Shown: positions 58,356 through 64,000 of the stretch, piece after piece
How positions within the stretch are numbered: the stretch's first letter is position 1
How the letters are laid out: each line of letters starts with the position of its first letter
Source of the DNA: Rhodococcus jostii RHA1
GTDB lineage: Bacteria > Actinomycetota > Actinomycetes > Mycobacteriales > Mycobacteriaceae
Assembly (NCBI RefSeq): GCF_000014565.1
Contig: NC_008268.1
Span: 2,604,001 to 2,668,000, forward strand
Direction of reading: 5' to 3'
DNA: 64,000 nt
Translations under genes and position numbers: made by a program
The notes under the pieces: model-generated
Seen by the model: only the letters and a program-made list of their open reading frames with translations
Told to the model about the DNA's origin: nothing
Databases searched by the model: none

Positions 58356-59567
58356 ATGTCGCGTGCGCAGCTGTTCCAGCGGATCACCGACCAGGCGAGC
58401 CGGCCGAATCCGTATCCGCTGTACGAGGAACTTCGTGAGACTCGGGTGGCGCCGCAGGACAACGGTTCTTTCCTCGTCGGACGGTACTACGACGTGAAGG
58501 CGCTCCTGCACGACCCGAGGATCAGCTCCGACCTGCACAACCGTGGGCCCGGCCTCCCCGGAGCGGATCGTGCCGGCGACGGGCCGGAGTCCTTCCTCAA
58601 ACTCGATCCGCCCGAGCACGATCGACTGCGCAGACTGACGACGCGACAGTTCGGTCCGCCGCACAGCCCCGACCGAATCGACTCCATGCGTGGCGAACTC
58701 GCCGCACTCGTCACGAAGCTGGTCGACGGGCTGGACGGTAAGGAGCGCATCGACATCGTCGACGACTTCGCGTACCCCTTCCCCGTCACCGTGATCTGCC
58801 GACTGCTCGGGGTGCCCCATGAGGAGGAACCCCGGTTCCACGCCTGGGCCGATGCGTTGGTGGCAGCCATCGACCCTCGGCGTGCCGGCGCCGACAACGA
58901 GCAGGTGAAGGTGGCGCAGAAGGCGCAGATGGAGATGGCCATGTTCATGGCCGGTCTCATCGAGGACCGTCGCCGCGATCCCGGTGACGACATGTTGTCG
59001 GGGCTTGCCAACGATTCGGGGCCGGACGGTCAGTTGAACACCGTCGAGTTGGTCACCAACTCCATCCTGCTGTTCATCGCCGGGCACGAGACCACCGTCA
59101 ACCTCATCACCAACGGCATGCTGACGCTGTTGCGTAATCCCGACGTTCTCGAACGTCTTCGCGCCGAACCGGAGTTGATGCCGCAGGCTGTGGAGGAATT
59201 GCTCCGCTTCGAACCGCCCGTGCATCTCCTGGGCCAGCGAACGCCGATCGTGGACATCGAAATCGGCGGTGTCACCGTCCCGAAGGGTTCACCCCTCGTC
59301 CTCGCGTTGGCGTCGGCGAATCGCGACCCCGAACGCTTCGTCGACGCCGACAAGTTCGTCCCCGACCGCGCGGACAACCAGCACGTGGGTCTGGGCAGCG
59401 GCATCCACAGTTGCTTCGGCGCACCCCTCGCCCGCCTCGAGGGGCAGATGGCGCTCGCCGAACTCATCCGCCGCCTCCCCAATCCGCGCCTCGTCGAGGA
59501 CCCGCCGCCCTACCGGCCCAACCCGGTGCTGCGAGGCCCCCGGCACCTGCTGGTGGACTGTGGGTGA
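58356..59567 (+). CDS. Cytochrome P450
   Basis: 403 residues. The I-helix oxygen-binding motif is LLFIAGHETTVN, the K-helix ExxR is in VEELLRFEPP, and the heme motif is GLGSGIHSCFGAPLAR with Cys as thiolate. The first residue of the heme consensus FGxGxHxCxG is Leu instead of Phe, which occurs in some families. It is served by the two upstream genes, so this is a complete class I system. Substrate not known. Its 3' end overlaps the antisense DUF222 gene by 104 bp. Confidence 0.92.
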   Translation: MSRAQLFQRITDQASRPNPYPLYEELRETRVAPQDNGSFLVGRYYDVKALLHDPRISSDLHNRGPGLPGADRAGDGPESFLKLDPPEHDRLRRLTTRQFGPPHSPDRIDSMRGELAALVTKLVDGLDGKERIDIVDDFAYPFPVTVICRLLGVPHEEEPRFHAWADALVAAIDPRRAGADNEQVKVAQKAQMEMAMFMAGLIEDRRRDPGDDMLSGLANDSGPDGQLNTVELVTNSILLFIAGHETTVNLITNGMLTLLRNPDVLERLRAEPELMPQAVEELLRFEPPVHLLGQRTPIVDIEIGGVTVPKGSPLVLALASANRDPERFVDADKFVPDRADNQHVGLGSGIHSCFGAPLARLEGQMALAELIRRLPNPRLVEDPPPYRPNPVLRGPRHLLVDCG

Positions 59568-60941
59568 GCTGCCGCCGCGCATGCTCGATCAACTCACCGG
59601 GGTGGTGTCGGTGGTTGATGCGCGGTCTTCGGGTGGGGTCGATGTGTGGTGGCGGGATCCATTCGGTCCGGCCCGCGTATGCGGAATGGTGGGGCGCGGA
59701 CCTCATCGCCCACCCAGCCGGACCGTCGTTGATCTGAGCGTGGCAGGCGTCGCAGACCAGTGCCAAACCCTCGATGTCGGTGTGCCCACCTTTGCGCCAA
59801 TCCGTGACATGGTGCACCGCACACAGACTCGCCGGCGCCGAACACCCCGGCCGGGTGCAACCCCCGTCCGAGGCGATCAGAGCGAGCCGCTGATCGGCGC
59901 TGGCCAGACGGCGCCGCCGCCCCAGGTGCAGTGGACGACCCGCATGGTCGAACAGTGCGAGCACCGGATGTGCGTCCTCGGCCAGTGCTAATGCGTCCTC
60001 GATCGGGAGCAGCCCACCGGTGGCCGTCGTGGCAAGACCCCCTACCGCCTGCTCCAACTGCTCGAGAGTCATCGTCACGATCACTGTGGCCGGTAGACCC
60101 CGGTGCCGCCCGAGCACCCCCGACTCGAGCAGCGCCCGGAATACCGCGCTGAACGCGTCGTGATTGCGCTGCGCTGCGGTGCGGGTATCGCGTGCGGCCG
60201 CGGCCGCCAGCACGTCACGATCGATCGCCGGGTTCTCGCCGTCGCCTGCCGGTGAGTCGGGATCGTCCGGGTTGTTCATTCCGGGCCGCGCCCATTTTGC
60301 GAGGATCGGATCGAGCATCGCCCGCGCGACAGGGTCGAGTTCACCGGAGATTCTCGACATCAGTTCGGTGTCCTGACGGCCGATCGAAATGCCCCGCCGG
60401 CGTTTCCGGTCGCGGTCGTCGCCGAGGTTCCCGTCCGGATTGAGATATGCCAGCAGCCGATGCCCCGCCTGCTCCACATCCTCCGGGGTACCGCTTCGCG
60501 CCAACGTGGCCGGTACGGCCTCGGCGTCGGCCACCGCGTCGTTGTCGACGGCGTGGGGAATTTTGCGCATCACCTTCGCGATCGCCCGCACATGATCCGC
60601 GCCGATGTCGCCGTCGGCCTGTGCCGCAGCGGTTTCCGGCAAGACGGGTGGCATCGGTTCGCCGGCCAGGGTGTGCCACACCCCGAGCTCACGGGCTGCG
60701 GTGACCCGAGCGAACGCGTCCGCGCCCGAGATCCGCAGCACGTCGATCAGGAGTTTCTTCGGCGAGGTATACCCCAGACTCGCCGGGACCGAGCGTTCGA
60801 CGCCTTCCACGACCAATCGGTGTGAGATCACCTCCGCACGACGAAGGGACTGTTCCATTCCGCACATCACCTCGACGAGCTCAGTGTCCGACAACTCGCC
60901 AGCCCGGAATCGAGCAGCCCGTCGACCGCGGCAGCGAACAT
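59464..60941 (-). pseudogene. DUF222/HNH endonuclease-family (13E12-type) gene with N-terminal frameshift
   Basis: The main reading frame (59464-60894) starts at a TTG with SDTELVEVMCGMEQSLRRAE and continues with the DUF222 domain and a C-terminal HNH region (GCTRPGCSAPASLCAVHHVT, then DWRKGGHTDIEGLALVCDAC). Directly upstream, in another frame, an ATG at 60941 gives MFAAAVDGLLDSGLAS, the usual N-terminus. One missing base near 60895 (AGTTG for AGTTTG) would join them. An 8-C run at 60975-60982 may hide a further indel nearer a longer start. The gene is either inactive or begins late. It belongs to a repeated family in these genomes. Confidence 0.7.
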
Positions 60942-61059
60942 CGACAGATACTCCGCCACCCGGCTACCCACCGACCCCCCCCAGCCGAACTCATGTGCGA
61001 ATACTATCGCGGGGGTCCGACAAGTTTCGGACGCGAACTCCGACCTCTCACCGAACCGA

Positions 61060-62007
61060 TCAGAGCCCGCGATCGCGGAGTGACTCGGACGGCGTCACGC
61101 CGTACTTCCGGCGGTAGGCGGCGGCGAATCTGCCGGTGTGCATGATGCCCCAGCGTGTCGCGACTTCGGAAATAGTTGCGCAGGAACCGCTTCCGGTGAG
61201 TTCTGCGTGGACACGCTCGAGGCGCACGTCGACGAGGTACTCCATCGGTGTCATGCCCACGTATTCACGGAACCCCTGCTGCATGCGCCGAACACTCACG
61301 CCGACGAGTTCGGCCATCTCCCCCGCACTCCACGGGTGGGCCGGGTCCTGCTGGATCGCGTCGATGACCCGCTTGACGATGCGCGGCCGGATTCCCGCGG
61401 CACCCGTGTCGTCGTCCGGCATCGCGGTGAGCACGAGCGCGGTGGTCAACGCTCCACACAGTTGTTGCGACACCTGATCGCTGTGCAGGAGAACGCTGTC
61501 GCGCAACGCCTGGTCGGCGACGGAGCGGACGAACCTCAGCCAGTCGGCGCCGGCGCCGGTGCGTAGGTCGAGTTGCCGCGGCAACTCCTGCCCGGGCCGT
61601 GCGAGCACGCGGTCCATTTCGCGCTGCAGGTAGTCCCGGTCCACCTTGAAACCGATGATCTCGCAGGAACTGCTCCAGTTGGTGATGACGGTCCGGGTGT
61701 CGGGCGGGCAGATGGTGGCCAGCCCCGGCGTCGAGGTCACTTCCGTCCCGCCGGTGACGGAGACGATGCGGCCGGCCAGGGGGATGTTGATGCCGTATGC
61801 ACCGGGATGGTCGGACTCGATCGACACGGGCGCCCCGAAACCGATCCGGGCGAGCCTGGACGCGCCCATCTGGGAGGACTCCAGCGAAGACCGCGCCGCG
61901 GTGTCCCGCGACAGCGGACGCAGTTCGTGAGGGAAGTACGCGTCCGCGACCACCTCGTGAACCTCGTCCCAGTCGGTGAAACCGGGACCTTCCAGCTGTC
62001 CTCGCAT
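61060..62007 (-). CDS. pheR: AraC-family regulator, probable phenol hydroxylase activator (PheR type)
   Basis: About 315 residues from ATG at 62007; an upstream ATG at 62070 is also in frame. N-terminal AraC_binding-like domain (RLARIGFGAPVSIESDHPGA, then INIPLAGRIVSVTGG), C-terminal double HTH (AELVGVSVRRMQQGFREYVG, then EVATRWGIMHTGRFAAAYRR). It is divergent from the flavin reductase and HpaB-type oxygenase pair, as in known pheR-pheA2A1 loci of rhodococci. It probably activates them in response to phenol (inference). Confidence 0.82.
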   Translation of the reverse strand: MRGQLEGPGFTDWDEVHEVVADAYFPHELRPLSRDTAARSSLESSQMGASRLARIGFGAPVSIESDHPGAYGINIPLAGRIVSVTGGTEVTSTPGLATICPPDTRTVITNWSSSCEIIGFKVDRDYLQREMDRVLARPGQELPRQLDLRTGAGADWLRFVRSVADQALRDSVLLHSDQVSQQLCGALTTALVLTAMPDDDTGAAGIRPRIVKRVIDAIQQDPAHPWSAGEMAELVGVSVRRMQQGFREYVGMTPMEYLVDVRLERVHAELTGSGSCATISEVATRWGIMHTGRFAAAYRRKYGVTPSESLRDRGL

Positions 62008-62214
62008 GCGTACGTCCAGACCTCTCACCTCGCGCCACGACCGCGCATGGGCAACTCCCGACCCTAGCATCGCCTGTGACTCACGTCACTGCAAGGGCGT
62101 CCGACCCCTGTCCGGCAAACCCGTTTCGCGTTCCGGATCCCGCCTTCGCAATGCGGATCGACGGACTGTGACGGCCGTCATACGTTGTTCAGGTCCCCAA
62201 TCGCAGGGGTTATC

Positions 62215-62227
62215 GCACGAATCGTGC
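62215..62227. promoter_or_regulatory. Small inverted repeat before the phenol hydroxylase operon
   Basis: GCACGAATCGTGC is a perfect 6-bp inverted repeat with a 1-nt centre, 19 bp before the ATG of the flavin reductase. It may be a weak operator or a leader hairpin. AraC proteins usually use direct repeats, so this is not clearly its site. Confidence 0.3.
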
Positions 62228-62246
62228 AGAAAGGCGGTCAGGAGAA

Positions 62247-62819
62247 ATGGACCAGCGCACTCTGCGTAACATTTTCGGCCAGTTCGCCAGTGGCGTCACC
62301 GTGATCACGTGCGCCAATGCCGCCGGCGAGCCGCACGGCGCGACCGTCACCGCCTTCACCGCCGTCTCGATCGAGCCGCGGCTGTGCCAGGTGACGTTGA
62401 CCCGTAAATCGAAGGCATGCAGCTACCTCGGTGATGCACCGTTCGCGGTGAACATTCTGGCCGCCGATCAGCTCGACACGGCCATGCATTTCGCCGGCAA
62501 ACCGCAACGGACGGAACCGGTGTGGGACTCCTCGGGCATCGCTCCCGCACTGTCCGGCAACGCGGCGACGCTCACGTGCTCGCCCTGGGCTTCCTACGAC
62601 GGCGGTGACCACATCATCTTCATCGGCGAGATCGTCGATGCGTCCGTCGACGCAAGCAGGGACCCACTGTTGTTCTACCGCAGCACCTTCCACGATCTGG
62701 GTGCCACGTCGGGCACCACGGCGTGGAACGGCTGCCTCGACGACCCCCACAGCGGATGGTTCGACGCCGCCGCGTCGTTCACACCGCTCCACCTGCAGCT
62801 CGCCCAGGCTGCCTCGTAA
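62247..62819 (+). CDS. pheA2: Flavin reductase of a two-component phenol hydroxylase (PheA2 type)
   Basis: 190 residues. MDQRTLRNIFGQFASGVTVI and the EPHGATVTAFTAVSIEPRLC block are the split-barrel flavin reductase core. It supplies reduced FAD to the oxygenase encoded 21 bp downstream. GGAGAA precedes the ATG. The pair plus divergent AraC gene is the pheR-pheA2-pheA1 arrangement known from rhodococci. Confidence 0.88.
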   Translation: MDQRTLRNIFGQFASGVTVITCANAAGEPHGATVTAFTAVSIEPRLCQVTLTRKSKACSYLGDAPFAVNILAADQLDTAMHFAGKPQRTEPVWDSSGIAPALSGNAATLTCSPWASYDGGDHIIFIGEIVDASVDASRDPLLFYRSTFHDLGATSGTTAWNGCLDDPHSGWFDAAASFTPLHLQLAQAAS

Positions 62820-62840
62820 TCCTGACCGAAAGGGAACACC

Positions 62841-64000
62841 ATGACCACCACCGAAGCTGCCCCCGATGCCGACGTCGACCGCACCAAGGTCAATGTCGCC
62901 GCGGACTGTGAGGCGAACCGGACCGCGAACTTCGCCACCCGTCCGATGACCGGTGACGAATACATAGAGTCGCTGCGCGACGATCGCGAGATCTACCTGC
63001 ACGGCGAGCGTGTCAAGGATGTCACGACGCATCCGGCGTTCCGTAACCCGATCCGGATGACCGCCCGCCTCTACGACGCGATGCACACCGGCGAGCACGT
63101 CGACACCCTGACCACCCCGACGGACACCGGCAGCGGGGGTGTGACGATGCCGTTCTTCCGGGCGCCGAAGAACTCCGACGATCTGCTGAAGGATCGTGAC
63201 GCGATCGCCACCTGGGCGCGGATGACGTACGGCTGGATGGGCCGGTCCCCCGATTACAAGGCATCCTTCCTCGGCACCCTGCACGCGAACAAGGAACTGT
63301 ATTCGCCCTTCCAGGACAACGCCGAACGCTGGTACAAGGAATCGCAGGAGAAGGTTCTGTACTGGAACCACGCGATCATCAACCCACCCGTCGACCGGCA
63401 GCTCCCGCCGGACGAGGTGGGGGACGTGTTCATGAAGGTGGAGAAGGAAACCGACGCCGGCCTGATCGTCTCCGGTGCGAAGGTCGTGGCGACGGGCTCG
63501 GCCATTACCAACTACAACTTCATCGCCCACTACGGGCTGCCGATCAAGAAGAAGCAATTCGCACTGATCTGCACCGTCCCGATGGACGCACCGGGCGTGA
63601 AGCTGATCTGCCGCACCTCCTACACCCAGCAGGCCGCAGTCATGGGCTCCCCGTTCGACTACCCCCTGTCTTCACGGATGGACGAGAACGACACCATCTT
63701 CGTCTTCGACAAGGTGCTGGTGCCGTGGGAGAACGTGTTCATGTACGGCGACGTGGACAAGATCAACGCATTCTTCCCCCAGTCCGGGTTCCTGCCCCGC
63801 TTCACCCTGCAAGGGTGCACCCGCCTGGCGGTGAAACTGGACTTCATCGCCGGGCTGCTGATGAAGGCCCTCGACGCCACCGGGGCGGGTGGGTTCCGCG
63901 GGGTGCAGACCCGCGTCGGTGAGGTCATCGGCTGGCGGAACCTGTTCTGGTCGTTGACCGAATCGATGGTCCGCGACCCGGAACCGTGGGTGGGTGACAC
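62841..64000 (+). CDS. pheA1: FADH2-dependent phenol hydroxylase, oxygenase component (PheA1/HpaB family), 3' truncated
   Basis: At least 386 residues are in the window and the frame is still open at the end. The N-terminus [17 protein letters not shown] is followed by [28 protein letters not shown], the FADH2-binding region and NELYSPF-type segments of the HpaB family. It matches 4-hydroxyphenylacetate 3-hydroxylase relatives; in rhodococci the same architecture is phenol hydroxylase PheA1. The start has AAGGGAACACC upstream. The missing C-terminus should continue about 150 residues beyond the window. Confidence 0.85.
   Translation, partial: MTTTEAAPDADVDRTKVNVAADCEANRTANFATRPMTGDEYIESLRDDREIYLHGERVKDVTTHPAFRNPIRMTARLYDAMHTGEHVDTLTTPTDTGSGGVTMPFFRAPKNSDDLLKDRDAIATWARMTYGWMGRSPDYKASFLGTLHANKELYSPFQDNAERWYKESQEKVLYWNHAIINPPVDRQLPPDEVGDVFMKVEKETDAGLIVSGAKVVATGSAITNYNFIAHYGLPIKKKQFALICTVPMDAPGVKLICRTSYTQQAAVMGSPFDYPLSSRMDENDTIFVFDKVLVPWENVFMYGDVDKINAFFPQSGFLPRFTLQGCTRLAVKLDFIAGLLMKALDATGAGGFRGVQTRVGEVIGWRNLFWSLTESMVRDPEPWVGD

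Noticed and set aside
62008..62070. Longer AraC start at 62070
   Set aside because: The added 21 residues have no clear ribosome site and look like leader sequence; kept as an alternative only.

Overview
The window is very GC-rich, gene-dense actinobacterial DNA with many GTG starts and 1-4 bp start/stop overlaps. The gene content (KshA/KstD/HsaABC steroid enzymes, NDMA-type alcohol dehydrogenase, a mycofactocin-type SDR, DUF222-HNH genes, a PheA1/PheA2-type phenol hydroxylase, many IclR regulators) points to a Rhodococcus of the jostii/opacus type. No rRNA, tRNA, CRISPR array or replication origin was seen. The strain assignment is inference.

Layout. 1-2.8 kb: the end of a Q/P-rich protein, a hypothetical protein, a PPOX-fold oxidoreductase and a K+-channel-like TrkA-N protein. 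2.8-11.7 kb: a catabolic locus with RidA, IclR and a 2-keto-3-deoxygluconate-type kinase on the minus strand, divergent from a PLP amino acid deaminase, an N-acyl-D-amino-acid deacylase, a KDPG aldolase and a GntP permease. The simplest single pathway that uses all of them is catabolism of (N-acetyl-)D-glucosaminate to pyruvate and glyceraldehyde-3-phosphate. The deacylase is split by a 1422-bp IS701-family element with a CTAG target duplication. 11.7-22.9 kb: mixed metabolism, including a spermidine-synthase-like protein, a PQQ-type sugar dehydrogenase lipoprotein, arylamine N-acetyltransferase, IclR plus an MHS transporter flanking a remnant of a shikimate-type dehydrogenase, an amino acid permease, a Gfo/Idh/MocA oxidoreductase, a Tat-exported phosphoesterase, and a TauD dioxygenase preceded by a cysteine-rich leader peptide.

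23.1-37.3 kb: an accessory steroid or polycyclic-ketone degradation region. A seven-gene minus-strand run (SDR, SnoaL-like, mycofactocin-type SDR, SDR, a small Cys protein, KstD, flavin reductase) is followed by PadR and IclR regulators and an HSL-type hydrolase, then HsaC, HsaA and KshA homologues, then a Baeyer-Villiger monooxygenase. KshA and KstD together would open ring B, HsaA with the flavin reductase would hydroxylate the phenolic ring, and HsaC would cleave it. No HsaD-type hydrolase or KshB reductase is present in the window. 37.4-42.8 kb: a lipoprotein and an NRPS with the order C-A-T-C and no thioesterase. 43-50.8 kb: two LLM-class oxidoreductases, an alcohol/aldehyde dehydrogenase pair next to an AcoR-type activator, and a secreted lipase. 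50.9-54.6 kb: an MHS transporter and an M20 amidohydrolase divergent from an Lrp-type regulator. 54.6-56.8 kb: DinB, a decayed methyltransferase, DksA/TraR and ANTAR proteins. 56.8-59.6 kb: a ferredoxin, ferredoxin reductase and P450 operon. 59.5-61 kb: a frameshifted DUF222-HNH gene. 61-64 kb: an AraC regulator divergent from a two-component phenol hydroxylase whose large subunit runs off the window.

Gene decay is visible at four places: an IS insertion, an aroE-like remnant, a methyltransferase with an internal deletion, and a DUF222 gene with probable homopolymer indels. The region therefore looks like accessory chromosome or plasmid DNA under relaxed selection.
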